Below are positions 19,379-30,057 of a stretch of 64,000 nt of DNA, piece after piece; position 1 is the first letter of the stretch; the number at the start of each line of letters is the position of its first letter. The notes under the pieces were generated by a model. It was not told the origin of the DNA. It was given only the letters and a program-made list of their open reading frames with translations, and ran no database searches. Source of the DNA: Planctomycetota bacterium. Lineage in GTDB: Bacteria > Planctomycetota > PLA2. A program made the position numbers and the translations under genes. The DNA lies in NCBI GenBank assembly GCA_021776785.1, contig JAJFFF010000052.1, positions 186,001 through 250,000 on the forward strand, given 5' to 3'.

Positions 19379-19447
19379 CAGCCGGTTTCGACGCCTGGCG
19401 GCGGCGAGACCTTGCCGCCCGAAAGGCGTAGCACCAATTCGATGGCC

Positions 19448-19470
19448 CGACGCCGCCTCGGGCGGCGTCG
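19448..19470. terminator. GC-rich hairpin downstream of amidase
   Basis: CGACGCCGCC-TCG-GGCGGCGTCG, perfect 10-bp stem, no T-tract. Confidence 0.4.
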
Positions 19471-19533
19471 GCGGTCGCGTGCCCCAATGCCGACCCAAAA
19501 AAACGCAGGACCAACCCAAGTGCGGAACCAAAA

Positions 19534-19740
19534 AATGCGGGACCAGGTTCCGGTGGATAACGTTGTAAGTGCTTGTGACGTCTTTGGTTATGCGCGCCAC
19601 GTGCGGGATTTCTCGCGCAAATCGGGCGTGATGTGGCACCTTTGGGAACGAATCTGCGCGAGAAATCCCGCACGTGGCGTCCATAAGTAGCGCGCTTACA
19701 ATGGTTTATGGAGTTATCCACCGGGGCCTGGTCCCGCATT
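19534..19740 (+). repeat. Palindromic repeat element copy A (DnaA-box-like caps)
   Basis: Outer arms 19534-19561 / 19713-19740 (26/28 paired), inner arms 19588-19619 / 19655-19686 (30/32 paired); gaps 26, 35, 26 nt. Confidence 0.85.
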
Positions 19741-19777
19741 TGGGGCCTGGTTTTGGCCTGTCGTTAGAATTCGGCCC

Positions 19778-20587
19778 GTGCCGCTTGCCGTGCTTCGTAA
19801 TGGTCTCTCTCTCTTCTATGAGGAGCACGGCGCCGGTGAGCCCCTTTTGCTCCTGATGGGGACCGGCGCGAGCCACGCTTTTTGGGGCGCCCAAGTACCC
19901 GCCTACGCGGAGCATTGGCGCACGATCGTTTTCGATTCGCGCGGCGTGGGGCGTTCGACCGTGCCGGACGATCCGACGACGTGCACGATGGCCGCGATGG
20001 CCGACGACGCCGCGCAGTTGCTCGATGCGCTCGGGATCGAGAGCGCGCACATCTCCGGCCTGAGCCTCGGCTCGACCGTGGCGCAGGAGATGGCGCTCCG
20101 CCATCCGACGCGCGTGCGCACCGCGCAACTGCACGGCACCTGGGCTCAGTCGGACGAGTGGTTCGTGCGCATGATCGAGACGCTCGAGTACCCGATCCGC
20201 GCGGGCGATCACGCTGCGTTCATTCGCTATGCGCTGATGTGGATCACAAGCCCCACCTTCCTGCGCGAGCAAGGGGAAGTGGTGGCCGGGATGGAGGCCG
20301 CGTTTCTCGCGGAGCCGCCGGCGGCGCTCGGGGTGTTGGGTCACATTCACGCCGACAAGACGCACGATGCGCTGGACCGGCTGGCGGCGATTCGCTGCCC
20401 GGTGCTGGTGACCGCGGGCGAACAGGATGTGCAGGTCCCGCCGCGGTACGGCTCGGTTGTGGCGAAAACAATTCCGGGCGCGGCGTACCACCTGTTCACG
20501 GGCCCGCACGCAAGTCACCTCGCGTGCGTCGAGATGGCCGATGAATTCAACCGCGTGACGTCGGAGTGGTTGCTAGCCCACCCGTGA
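19778..20587 (+). CDS. Alpha/beta hydrolase
   Basis: LLLLMGTGASHAFW, FDSRGVGRST, ISGLSLGSTVAQEMAL nucleophile elbow, C-terminal GPHASHL. Confidence 0.85.
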   Translation: MPLAVLRNGLSLFYEEHGAGEPLLLLMGTGASHAFWGAQVPAYAEHWRTIVFDSRGVGRSTVPDDPTTCTMAAMADDAAQLLDALGIESAHISGLSLGSTVAQEMALRHPTRVRTAQLHGTWAQSDEWFVRMIETLEYPIRAGDHAAFIRYALMWITSPTFLREQGEVVAGMEAAFLAEPPAALGVLGHIHADKTHDALDRLAAIRCPVLVTAGEQDVQVPPRYGSVVAKTIPGAAYHLFTGPHASHLACVEMADEFNRVTSEWLLAHP

Positions 20588-20693
20588 ACACGACCAGGGC
20601 CTGTCTAAGCAACGCCGTCGCAACGAGGGCGAGCCGCTGCGCGAAGAGCCAGCGGTGATACGGCGGGCCGCCGGCAGGATTTCCCGACCGACC

Positions 20694-21170
20694 TTAGCGG
20701 TTGGGTAAGTAGTCCACGCTCTCCAAGCGAAGCAGGAACTCTTTCCAAGTTGTTCCGCCGCCGAACCCGCCGAGTCGCCGTTGGGCGGCCAGCACGCGAT
20801 GACAGGGAATGATGAGGGGAAGATCGTTGGCGCCGACCGCGTTGCCGACAGCGCGCGCCGCGCGCGGGCGGCCGACGAGATCGGCAAGCGCGCCGTACGA
20901 AATTGTCTCGCCGAAAGCGATGTTGGCGACCGCATGCAAGACGTCACGCGAGAACGGCGTGCCGTGCACCGCGAAGGGCAGATCGAACGTGCGGCGCTCG
21001 CCCGCGAAGTATTGCTGCAGCTGGCGCTTGGTCTCTCGGTCCAGCGGCGTCCGCCTTCCCTCGTCGTGGCGCACGTCGCCCAAGCGAACTTCGCGAACGA
21101 ATTCTCCGTCGGTGCCGTAGCTGACAGGCCCTTGTGCCGATGTAAGGGAGGAATAGAGCAGACGTCCCAC
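20694..21170 (-). CDS. ogt: Methylated-DNA--protein-cysteine S-methyltransferase
   Basis: GETISYGALADLVGRPRAARAVGNAVGANDLPLIIPCHRVLA active-site PCHRV. Confidence 0.92.
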   Translation of the reverse strand: MGRLLYSSLTSAQGPVSYGTDGEFVREVRLGDVRHDEGRRTPLDRETKRQLQQYFAGERRTFDLPFAVHGTPFSRDVLHAVANIAFGETISYGALADLVGRPRAARAVGNAVGANDLPLIIPCHRVLAAQRRLGGFGGGTTWKEFLLRLESVDYLPNR

Positions 21171-21193
21171 TCGGATAGCATGGCCGAACCAAG

Positions 21194-22261
21194 ATGGACC
21201 GCAAAGTATTCATATCTCTTCTCCTCGCCCTCGCGGTCGTCGGGCTGGTGTGGCTGACGTTCGCGATCTTTCACCCGTTCCTGTTGGCCATGCTTTGGGC
21301 GGCGGCGATCGCGAGCGTCTCGTACGCGCCCTACCTGCGCCTCAAAGCGTGGATGGGCGGGCGGCGTAACCTGTCCGCGACGGTGATGTCGATCGTCGTG
21401 TTGGTCGTGATCGTCGGCCCGTTCGGAACGATGGCAGTCGCGTTGTTTGAAGATGCAACCGGATTGGTCGCGAACCTCCACCCCGAGAATTTGGAGGCGC
21501 GCCTGAAGAACGTGATTTCGCATCGCTGGGTCGAGTCCACCTTGGACTGGGTGTACGGCACCGCGGGCCCGGAATTCGAACGGCGCGACGCACTCGCCGC
21601 GGTCGCCAAAAAGGTAAGCGGTCCGATCGCGCGTTGGACCGCCGACGCGCTGACGTTCTTGCTGTCGTTGCTCGTCGGGCTGGGAACGGTGATGGTCTCG
21701 ATCTTCTTCTTTTTTCGAGACGGACCCGACCTGGTGCAAGTCGTGCGCGAGCTCATACCTCTGCGCGAGGCGGATCGCGAAGCCGTGATCGGCGACATCC
21801 ACGGGGCGACCGTCGCGGCGATTCGCGGTGGGTTTTTAACCGCACTCGCGCAAGGCGCACTCGGCTTCATCATCTTGTTCATTTTGAACGTGGACAACGC
21901 GCTGTTATGGACCGCGGCGATGGCGCTCGCGAGTTTGATCCCGTTGGTGGGAACCGCATTGATCTGGCTACCGATCGCCTTGGTGATGGTCGCCGACGGT
22001 CAGGTGGGGCGCGCCGTGGCGTTGGTCGGGTACGGCGTACTCGTCATCGGCATGGCGGACAACTTCTTGCGCCCGATGCTGGTGGGCCAACACATGGAAG
22101 CGCACCCGCTGCTTTTGTTTTTCGGAACGATGGGCGGCATCATGATGTTTGGGTTTGGCGGCATCATCCTCGGCCCCGTCGCGGTCGCGCTCCTCGGCGT
22201 GACGACGCGGATCTTTCGTCGCGAGGTGCGCGGGATGGCACCCGACTCGCAAGCCGCGTGA
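21194..22261 (+). CDS. AI-2E family transporter (PerM/YdiK-like)
   Basis: Multi-TM 355 aa protein; LIPLVGTALIWLPIALVMV, DNFLRPMLVGQHMEAHPLLLFFGTMGGIMMFGFGGIILGPV. Confidence 0.88.
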   Translation: MDRKVFISLLLALAVVGLVWLTFAIFHPFLLAMLWAAAIASVSYAPYLRLKAWMGGRRNLSATVMSIVVLVVIVGPFGTMAVALFEDATGLVANLHPENLEARLKNVISHRWVESTLDWVYGTAGPEFERRDALAAVAKKVSGPIARWTADALTFLLSLLVGLGTVMVSIFFFFRDGPDLVQVVRELIPLREADREAVIGDIHGATVAAIRGGFLTALAQGALGFIILFILNVDNALLWTAAMALASLIPLVGTALIWLPIALVMVADGQVGRAVALVGYGVLVIGMADNFLRPMLVGQHMEAHPLLLFFGTMGGIMMFGFGGIILGPVAVALLGVTTRIFRREVRGMAPDSQAA

Positions 22262-22298
22262 CCAAAAAAAAGCGTCGGCCCCGAGGGGACCGACGCTT
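22262..22298 (-). terminator. Rho-independent terminator for the minus-strand TPR gene
   Basis: AAGCGTCGG...CCGACGCTT stem; on the minus strand followed by TTTTTTTT. Confidence 0.75.
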
Positions 22299-22314
22299 CT
22301 CAAAATCGTGTCGG

Positions 22315-23955
22315 TTAGCCGGCTTTCTTGAGCTTGGCGTTGGCACGCGCGAGCGCGGCCTTGGCGCGCGCCATCATGCCGGCGCGCGCGTTCGGAAGTT
22401 CTTGCGGCTGGCCTCCGCCGACCGGAGCGATCGGGCTCTTGCCCTGCTCCATCGCGCCGAGCACGCCGTCTGCGTAGTCCGCCAATGTCTGCCAGTCGCC
22501 GGTGCGCGAACACAGGCGGTTGAGTCCGGAGAACGCATCGCGATACGTGTAGTCACTGAGGTCGAGCGAGCGCGTGAAGTACATCTTCGCTTTCTTCGCG
22601 TCGAAGTTGACCGGGTAGAACTCGAACAGGAGTCCCGTGTCGCTTTGCACCTGCGGGTCCTTGGGCATCAACGCGGCGGCCTCTTCGTACACTTGGGCGG
22701 ACTTCTTAATCCGTCGTGCCGCGTCGGGCGGCGGCGCGTCCTTGGTCGCGCCGCGCCGCTCCGCCCAGTTGCGCAAAATCAGCGCGTAGTTGTTGCGGAA
22801 CCAGCCCGTGTTCGGCGCGAGCTTGCGTAGTTCGTCGAAGTGCTTTTCCTGCCCGTCGATGTCGCGCGGGAGGTTGGTCGCCCACTGGTCTACCGCCAGC
22901 TTATAGTCCGGCGCCGCTTGGAGTGACTTGCGATACGCGCCGAATGCCTTGTCCATCTTGCCTAGTTTCTGGTGGCAGTGTCCGGCATAGAAGTGATTGC
23001 GCGCGTCCTTTGGCGTAATCGCGGCCGCCTTAGAAAACGCAGGAAGCGCCTCTTCGAAGCGGCTGTTGGCGTACAGCGTGTAGCCGTAATAAAACCAAGT
23101 GTTCATCGACTTTGGCGCGCGCGTCGTAGCTTCCTTCATGACGTCCACGCCCTGCGCCCATTTTCCGCCAAACGCATACTTGAGCCCGCCCGAAATGGCG
23201 ATGCCGTTGTCGGGGTGGGCGGCCAGCCCGCTCAGGTACGCTTCCTTCGCCTTCGTCTTTTCGCCGATCGCTAAGTAGCAGTGTCCATAGCGGATGAAAT
23301 CCATCACGTCTGACTTATCGAGCTTCGTTGACGTCGCGTACTTGTCGATCGCGGCGCGATACTTTTCGAGCGCCGCGTTCTCTTTGCGCGCGCGCCGGAG
23401 GTTGGTGCCCGCGACATAGAACATGTACGCCTGAAACGCGTGCGCCTTACCCATTTTCGGGTCGGCCATCAGCGCCTTGCCGACGTATTCCTGCGCTTTG
23501 ACCCCATATTCGGGTTTATCGCCGCTTAGGTTGTAGTTCGCTCGCGCGCGTCCAAACAATGCCGTGGACGAGTTCTTGTCGATCTTGAGCGCCTCGGAGT
23601 ACGAGCGATCCGCGTCCATGTAGTGGCTGCGAATGGCTGTGCCGTCGCCCCGTTCGGCCGCAAGTTTTTTTGCGACGGCCAAAAAGACGTCGCCCATCTT
23701 GACGTGAAGCGCCGCAGACCCGGCGTTTTTTTCCAACGCGCCCTCCACGAGGCTCCACGCCTCGTGCGGGTCGCCGCCGGCTACCCACGCGTCGGCGAGC
23801 ACAAGCCAGGACGCGACATCGGTGGCGTCTTTCTCGACCGCTTTTTGCGCGACTTCGATGGCTTTCTCGAAGTCGCCTTTGTCGAGTAAGGCTTGCGCCT
23901 TGGGGTTGGCCAAGGCCGTCGTGGTCAAGATGAGAGTCAGGATTGCGGTTCGCAT
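22315..23955 (-). CDS. Exported TPR-repeat protein
   Basis: Signal peptide MRTAILTLILTTTALA; repeated TPR units (NPKAQALLDKGDFEKAIEVAQKAVEKDATDVASWLVLADAW). Confidence 0.8.
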   Translation of the reverse strand: MRTAILTLILTTTALANPKAQALLDKGDFEKAIEVAQKAVEKDATDVASWLVLADAWVAGGDPHEAWSLVEGALEKNAGSAALHVKMGDVFLAVAKKLAAERGDGTAIRSHYMDADRSYSEALKIDKNSSTALFGRARANYNLSGDKPEYGVKAQEYVGKALMADPKMGKAHAFQAYMFYVAGTNLRRARKENAALEKYRAAIDKYATSTKLDKSDVMDFIRYGHCYLAIGEKTKAKEAYLSGLAAHPDNGIAISGGLKYAFGGKWAQGVDVMKEATTRAPKSMNTWFYYGYTLYANSRFEEALPAFSKAAAITPKDARNHFYAGHCHQKLGKMDKAFGAYRKSLQAAPDYKLAVDQWATNLPRDIDGQEKHFDELRKLAPNTGWFRNNYALILRNWAERRGATKDAPPPDAARRIKKSAQVYEEAAALMPKDPQVQSDTGLLFEFYPVNFDAKKAKMYFTRSLDLSDYTYRDAFSGLNRLCSRTGDWQTLADYADGVLGAMEQGKSPIAPVGGGQPQELPNARAGMMARAKAALARANAKLKKAG

Positions 23956-24228
23956 GGGGGACTTCCTCCGTGGTTTTTCCGTACCACAAACGTGGAGGCT
24001 CGATTCAACCACCACTATCGCTCAGCATCAACAGTGCCGAGCGGGCAATTCGCGTAAATTCCGCGCTTTTCAGGAATTGGGTGTCACCGATTGGAAACAC
24101 CGGAACGCTTCCTGTGTCAATCACCGCACGTGGGGCGCCTCCTGCGGCCCCGCGCGGACGCCCGGTAAGAGTTCCTGTCAAGCGCGGTACGGCATCGTCC
24201 CGATAGGAGGTGCGAAGGGGAAAATGAC

Positions 24229-25380
24229 ATGGAACCGCGTACGGGAAATACGCGCGTCCGAGTCGCAGGGACTTTGCTCGTCGCCATCGCGATGGGCCTT
24301 CTTTGCAATTCGGCCCGCGCGGACGATGAGGGCTTTTCACTCGAAAGCCTGGGCGCCATGGAGGAGCCGGAGGCCTCTCCGGAGGCTGCCATCGAAGCTC
24401 CGGAACGCGACGTCTGGGAGCGCATGACAGACAACTTGCGCGTAGCGATCGATCTCAGCGCGCGGGGCATCGCCCGAACGAACACGGGACGCGCGTCGAC
24501 CGTCTTGTTCGCGGGCATCGACGTCTACAAGGTGTTCTCGTTGCCGCAAGGCGACTGGGGCACGTTGATCGCGCAGGTGTACCTAACGCGCGTGGACAAC
24601 GCGCCGGGCCCGCCCGCGCCTTTTTTCGAGAGTGGAGACGACACCGAAGTCGTGTTCCGAATCTTCAACTTCAACTACACGGGATTGTCTTCACGGCAAC
24701 ATCTCAACTTTCGCTTCGGGCACTTTGAGGTGCCGTACGGTCTTGAGCAGACGCTGAACACGAACGGCACACTCCGCCAATACACACACGGAGCCAACCT
24801 CGGCGTAAAGGCCGACTGGGGTGCTTCGGTGAATGGCGTTACAAAGACGTGGGAGTATGAGTTCGGGGTTACGCGCGGGACAGGCAACGAATGGTCAAGT
24901 CGCGGTAGCCCCTACGTCTTGGCGGGACGTGTCGGAACCGCCGCGGATCAAAACTGGTTCGCCGGACTTTCCTGTATGCAAGGCGAGGTGCTCAATCCCC
25001 CGAGCGTCGTGCGCGCATCACGCGTCGGGACAATCGTGCGCCGCTGGCGCCTCGGTTTCGACGCGATGGCGCAAGCCGGACCCGTGAACTTCCTCGTGGA
25101 GGTTTCGGTCGGCCAAGACTTCAGTCAGGAGATTTTGAACCTGTTCGGGGAAGTTCACGTCCAGAACGCTCGCGAGAATCTGCTCGTGTACGCGCAGGTC
25201 CGAAGCTTCCACCAAAACCTCGCCACTGGTTGGGAAGACACGTCGTCCGCAACGATCGGTGCACGTTTCTATGTGGACAACCACTGGACGGTCAGCGTCC
25301 AGTTCACGCAGGCGCTCTCAACGTTTACGAATTCCGAACGGAACGGTGCTGTTTCGTTCCAAGCACGGTACCGGTTTTAG
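24229..25380 (+). CDS. Outer-membrane beta-barrel (porin-like) protein
   Basis: Signal-like N-terminus; alternating amphipathic segments, C-terminal ...GAVSFQARYRF; upstream AGGAGG. Confidence 0.55.
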   Translation: MEPRTGNTRVRVAGTLLVAIAMGLLCNSARADDEGFSLESLGAMEEPEASPEAAIEAPERDVWERMTDNLRVAIDLSARGIARTNTGRASTVLFAGIDVYKVFSLPQGDWGTLIAQVYLTRVDNAPGPPAPFFESGDDTEVVFRIFNFNYTGLSSRQHLNFRFGHFEVPYGLEQTLNTNGTLRQYTHGANLGVKADWGASVNGVTKTWEYEFGVTRGTGNEWSSRGSPYVLAGRVGTAADQNWFAGLSCMQGEVLNPPSVVRASRVGTIVRRWRLGFDAMAQAGPVNFLVEVSVGQDFSQEILNLFGEVHVQNARENLLVYAQVRSFHQNLATGWEDTSSATIGARFYVDNHWTVSVQFTQALSTFTNSERNGAVSFQARYRF

Positions 25381-25388
25381 GGTTGGCC

Positions 25389-26393
25389 ATGAAACATCTC
25401 ATCTTTTCTCTTGCGGCACTCACCGCAGTGGTGTCGACCGCGGCGGCGCAATCGGAGGCGTTTTGCGCGCTTCGAGATCCGGTGCGCCAGATCTATCTCA
25501 TCTATCCGGGTGCGGACGCGCACCGATCGATCGTGCGTTCGGTCGGTCCCAAGGCGCGCCACGAGGTGGCGAGCCAACTTCCGTTCGGGTTGCACTTCAA
25601 CGAGCTCGGCAAACACACGCTGTATGTGGCGGCTAAGTCGGGACGCCCGATGGGGTTGATTCACGTCCGGTCTGAAGTGGGACGATGGGGCCTGATGGAG
25701 ATCGCGTGGGCCCTCGATCTCGATCTTCGCGTGCGCGACTTCACCTTCCAGCGGTGCCGGAGCCGGCAACGCAAGAAATTGTCGACCAAAGCGTTTCGCG
25801 CCAACCTGATCGGAAAGAACCTAAGTGAGCTCGGCGCCCTGCTCACAAAGTCTGGCAAGTCGAGCAGTGCGTTGAAGGCGCCGCGCGGCACAGAAGGACT
25901 CGCAGCTGCGCTCGTGCGCAGTGCCATGAAGACGATCGTGGTTACCGAGTCGGTCTGGAAGGCCGACCTCCGCATCCTCCGGCTGCTCGACCAAGGGCTA
26001 CGTGGGTTTGAAGGGGGCGCGTCGGTGCAACCGGTCAAGCAGGTGTACACGCAGGACGTGCTGCACGAGTTGCGCGATCGACTTGCTGGCAACGGATCTG
26101 TCTTTGACCGAGCCACCGTGGCGGTCTTGCGTGTGATCAACAAAGACAAGAAGCAGATCGGGATCGTTGTCCGGACCGACTGGCTGGTCGGCGCCAAGAA
26201 AACCGTCATCCTGTGGCGGATCGATATGAGCGGCAAGCTGCTCGCGATCAACGCGGCGGGGGCGGAAACGCTGCCATCGGAATTCAAGGCGCTGAAAGGT
26301 CGTGCCCTGGGGTCGTTTGAAGACTGCGCCAGTCCGACCGAACTCGCGGCGGTCGAAGTTCTTACACTGAGCGAGCTTCACGCAAAAAGATAG
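25389..26393 (+). CDS. Exported protein of unknown function
   Basis: Signal peptide MKHLIFSLAALTAVVSTAAA; no recognised family. Confidence 0.55.
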   Translation: MKHLIFSLAALTAVVSTAAAQSEAFCALRDPVRQIYLIYPGADAHRSIVRSVGPKARHEVASQLPFGLHFNELGKHTLYVAAKSGRPMGLIHVRSEVGRWGLMEIAWALDLDLRVRDFTFQRCRSRQRKKLSTKAFRANLIGKNLSELGALLTKSGKSSSALKAPRGTEGLAAALVRSAMKTIVVTESVWKADLRILRLLDQGLRGFEGGASVQPVKQVYTQDVLHELRDRLAGNGSVFDRATVAVLRVINKDKKQIGIVVRTDWLVGAKKTVILWRIDMSGKLLAINAAGAETLPSEFKALKGRALGSFEDCASPTELAAVEVLTLSELHAKR

Positions 26394-26399
26394 ACAGCT

Positions 26400-28763
26400 G
26401 TGCGCGTCGGCCATCACGTTCTCCTTCTCGTCGTCGTGTGCTCGTTTGGAGGTCTGGCGCTCGCAACGGGGCTGATACGTGGATACCACGATATCGACAA
26501 GGAGCAGCGTCTGCTCGGCGAGAGCTCGCTCACGCTCAAAGACGTTGATCGCCTCAACGAGCAGATCAGCCAGTGGTTGCTCACCTGCGACATGGTGTTG
26601 GGCTCCAACGTCACGTATCTCGTTTCGTCCGCGTCCGATCAAGCGAATCAGGTGCAACGCACGATCGATGAACTTCTCAAGGATCCGTTGACGCGGCCAA
26701 TGCGCGGCGACCTGGGCCGTGTTGGGAAGAGTGTTGCTCAGGCTCAGGCGCTGGCGATGAAGGGTGCGTCGGTTTCCGGAGAAAACCGGAATGCGGAAGT
26801 CGGCGCCATCTTTGATGAATTCGACAAGGTGACCGAGCCACTCGTCTTCGACTTGGAGAACATCGGCAACCGCTTGAAGGCCTCCGCCGATTGGGCTCGG
26901 GCGGAGCTGGCGAAGCGTCGTGAAAGACTGCGTCACGTCGCGTGGTTGCTCGGTTGCCTGTACTTGGTTGTTGTATTGCTTGTGTGGCGCTGGACGGTTC
27001 GGAGAACGATTCAACCGCTGCGAAGTCTGACGTTGCGCGCGCAACGGACGCTACGCGAGGGGGCCATTTTTGAGTTGGAGCAAAGCGGTCCTCTGGAAGT
27101 GCGACAGCTCACGAACAGTGTCGCGTCTCTCGTCGCGAGTCTCCAAACGGCAAACGAGGAGATGGAGCGAAAAGTCGACGTGCGGACGGCCGAGGTTGTC
27201 GCCGCGAACAATGCTAAGAGCGAATTCCTTGCGCAGATGAGTCATGAAATTCGAACGCCGATGAACGGCGTGATCGGGATGACGGGTCTGCTCCTGGATA
27301 CGTCCCTGGGGCGAGAGCAGCGCGAGTTCGTGGAGACGATCCAGAACTCCGGCGACGCCCTTCTCTGCATCATCAACGACATTCTCGACTTCTCGAAGAT
27401 CGAAGCGGGGCGGCTCGATCTGGAGACCATCGACTTCGAATTGCGCACCGCGGTGGAAGGCGTGGCGGAATTGCTTGCGGAGAAGGCGCATCTGAAGGGA
27501 GTCGAGATCGCCGCGCACGTGGCGCCGGACGTCCCGGACATGCTCGGAGGCGATCCCGGCCGGCTTCGCCAGATCCTGACGAACCTAGCGGGCAACGCGG
27601 TGAAGTTCACCGAGCACGGAGAGGTTGTTATCTCCGTGGCGTTGGCCGACGAGTCCGACTCGACCTTGCTGCGTTTCGAAGTGACCGACACAGGGATCGG
27701 TATCTCGTCCGAGGCGCAGACGCGTCTGTTCCAGTCGTTTAGCCAGGCGGATCAATCCACCACGCGGCGATATGGCGGAACAGGGCTCGGCCTTGCGATT
27801 TCGAAACAGCTTGCGGAGTTGATGGAGGGCGAGGTCGGTATCGAATCCGAGCCCGGGTCGGGCAGTAAGTTTTGGTTTACGGCGCGGTTCTGCGCCTCCG
27901 ACGGCGTGGGCGAGGCGGCAAAACCCGTGGTGGCGGTCGACGGCGTTCGTGTCCTGTGCGTGGACGACAACGCGACCGCGCGTCTCGTTCTGGAATCGCA
28001 CCTTGCGGGCTGGGGCATGAAGGTAACGACCGTTGCTTCGGCGCTTGAGGCGCAGCGCGTGTTGCGGGACGCCGTCGCGGCCGGCTCGCCGTTCGAGATG
28101 GCGTTTCTGGACGCCGTAATGCCCGGCCAGGGCGGCTTGGATCTCGCGCGGGAACTCTGCGCGCCCGATGCGGCCCGACCCGACCGAGTGATTTTGATGA
28201 CGCCGCTTGGACGTCGTGTGGATTCGCGTCAGGCGAAACAAGCGCGGATCGACGCGACGGTCAGCAAGCCCGTGAAGCAGCATCATCTGGCGGCGGCCAT
28301 CGCGCGCGCGCGGGGGTCGGCCACCGAGAAGACCGAATCGAAGTCGATGGAGTCGACGACGATCTCCGCCCGCATCCTCGTCGTCGAAGACAACATCGTG
28401 AACCAGCGCGTCGCCACGCGCATGCTCCAGAAGCTGGGGTGCCGCGCCGATGTCGCCGCCAACGGATTGGAAGCGCTGAGCGCGCATGCGCGGGTCGCGT
28501 ACGACGTCATCTTTATGGACTGCATGATGCCGGAGATGGATGGGTATCAGGCGACCCACGCGATCCGGGAGCGCGAGGGCGATGACGAGCGCACGCCGAT
28601 CATCGCCCTCACGGCCAACGCGCTTCAGGGCGACCGTGATCGATGTCTCGCGTCCGGAATGGACGACTTCGTCACGAAGCCGGTGAGCAGCAAGGCCCTT
28701 GCTGACGCTGTGCGTCGATGGCTCCGTCCGGCGCCTCCGGTGGCCTCCGATTCGCCGTCGTAG
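26400..28763 (+). CDS. Hybrid sensor histidine kinase with two receiver domains
   Basis: GTG start; [44 protein letters not shown]1 [25 protein letters not shown]2 [31 protein letters not shown]. Confidence 0.93.
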   Translation: MRVGHHVLLLVVVCSFGGLALATGLIRGYHDIDKEQRLLGESSLTLKDVDRLNEQISQWLLTCDMVLGSNVTYLVSSASDQANQVQRTIDELLKDPLTRPMRGDLGRVGKSVAQAQALAMKGASVSGENRNAEVGAIFDEFDKVTEPLVFDLENIGNRLKASADWARAELAKRRERLRHVAWLLGCLYLVVVLLVWRWTVRRTIQPLRSLTLRAQRTLREGAIFELEQSGPLEVRQLTNSVASLVASLQTANEEMERKVDVRTAEVVAANNAKSEFLAQMSHEIRTPMNGVIGMTGLLLDTSLGREQREFVETIQNSGDALLCIINDILDFSKIEAGRLDLETIDFELRTAVEGVAELLAEKAHLKGVEIAAHVAPDVPDMLGGDPGRLRQILTNLAGNAVKFTEHGEVVISVALADESDSTLLRFEVTDTGIGISSEAQTRLFQSFSQADQSTTRRYGGTGLGLAISKQLAELMEGEVGIESEPGSGSKFWFTARFCASDGVGEAAKPVVAVDGVRVLCVDDNATARLVLESHLAGWGMKVTTVASALEAQRVLRDAVAAGSPFEMAFLDAVMPGQGGLDLARELCAPDAARPDRVILMTPLGRRVDSRQAKQARIDATVSKPVKQHHLAAAIARARGSATEKTESKSMESTTISARILVVEDNIVNQRVATRMLQKLGCRADVAANGLEALSAHARVAYDVIFMDCMMPEMDGYQATHAIREREGDDERTPIIALTANALQGDRDRCLASGMDDFVTKPVSSKALADAVRRWLRPAPPVASDSPS

Positions 28764-28792
28764 GGGGTCGATGCGCTCCAAAAGCCCCAATA

Positions 28793-28810
28793 TTCGGGGG
28801 GTCCCCCGAA
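28793..28810. terminator. Hairpin after hybrid kinase
   Basis: TTCGGGGG-GT-CCCCCGAA followed by AAAA. Confidence 0.35.
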
Positions 28811-28906
28811 AAAACGCGCTGTATGGAGTGGAAAAGGTGCCACCGGCGCCCGTGAGATGACGCCAGAGGAAGGCTTTGGTCTTTACTCCCGCGGCTCCGC
28901 TGGTCG

Positions 28907-30055
28907 ATGAGAAAGACGATTTTGGTGGGTTTACGGACTTTGCTCCTAACCGGGTTCCTCACAGGAATCCTGGCGGCGGCTCCCGATGAGCGGGCGGCGG
29001 AGGAGCTTCGTAGCCTGAAGGAGCGCTTCCATTCCGTCAAAAAATCCGTGCAAGACGGGATCTTGCCGCGCGAGCGGCGACTCGCTCCGCTGCGGGAAAT
29101 CGCGCGTCTCGGAACCACGGAGGCGGAGCAGTTCCTGATCGGCATCATTCGGCGCGGTGACGATGAGTTGCACGGCGAAGTGTTGAAGTTGCTCGAGCGC
29201 TTCTACGATGACTCGGTCCTTACGGCCGACGTGTTTCGCGGCCATCTCGATGCCCGCAATCCCTACCGCGCTATGGCGCGCTCGTACCTGGTGCGGGCGA
29301 GCAAGCAAAACGGAGATGCGACGTGGTTCGAGAACTTGTTCGCGCAAAACATTGGGGATGATCGGTTTGTCGCGCTGCGCGGTCTCGGCGAACTGCGAGC
29401 GAAGTCGACGCTGCGCTACGCGATGGAATTGATCCTCGACAAGACGTGGGAGCCGGATCATCGCTTGGCGACGCACTGCGGCACGATTGCGACCTCGGTT
29501 GAGGACTTCGAAGGGCCGAAGGCGGCGCGCGTGTTGTTGCTATTGCAACGCGACCCGCGCTTCACCAAGCGCGACCGACCGGCGTTTCGTGATGCGACGC
29601 GCCTTTGGAGAGAGCGTCATCTCGAACGCTACATCCGTATCGAGTTGCTTGCGGCGCCGGATCGTGCGGAGCGGATCGACGCGGCGCGATTCATGGGGAA
29701 AGCGAAGATTGAAAAGGCGCGCGCGCCGCTCACGGCGATTGCCCGCAACCCCAACGAAGACGTGATCGTGCGCTCGGCGGCCCTGGAAGCGCTCGGTGGC
29801 CTGGAGTTGTCGCGTCCCGCCACGGTGGAGTTCTTGGCTCGTTATGCCAAAGGAACCGACGCTACGCTGCGTGCGGGCGCGATCCGTGGACTATCGCAAT
29901 TGCGCACGCGGGCGGCCGCGAAGCTGCTGGTCGAGTTGCTGGATGGCGTGGGCGAACCGAGCGCGCGCGCCGCGTTGGTGGAGATCGCCGGCGAGCCGGT
30001 AGGCGACTGGCGTGCTTGGCTCGCCACGAGCGCCGCGTTGAAAGACGACGCGTAG
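28907..30055 (+). CDS. Exported HEAT-repeat protein
   Basis: Signal peptide; repeated ALRGLGELRAKSTLRYAME / ALEALGGLELSRPATVEFLARYAKGTDATLRAGAIRGLSQLRTRAAAKLLVELL. Confidence 0.75.
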   Translation: MRKTILVGLRTLLLTGFLTGILAAAPDERAAEELRSLKERFHSVKKSVQDGILPRERRLAPLREIARLGTTEAEQFLIGIIRRGDDELHGEVLKLLERFYDDSVLTADVFRGHLDARNPYRAMARSYLVRASKQNGDATWFENLFAQNIGDDRFVALRGLGELRAKSTLRYAMELILDKTWEPDHRLATHCGTIATSVEDFEGPKAARVLLLLQRDPRFTKRDRPAFRDATRLWRERHLERYIRIELLAAPDRAERIDAARFMGKAKIEKARAPLTAIARNPNEDVIVRSAALEALGGLELSRPATVEFLARYAKGTDATLRAGAIRGLSQLRTRAAAKLLVELLDGVGEPSARAALVEIAGEPVGDWRAWLATSAALKDDA

Positions 30056-30057
30056 GG

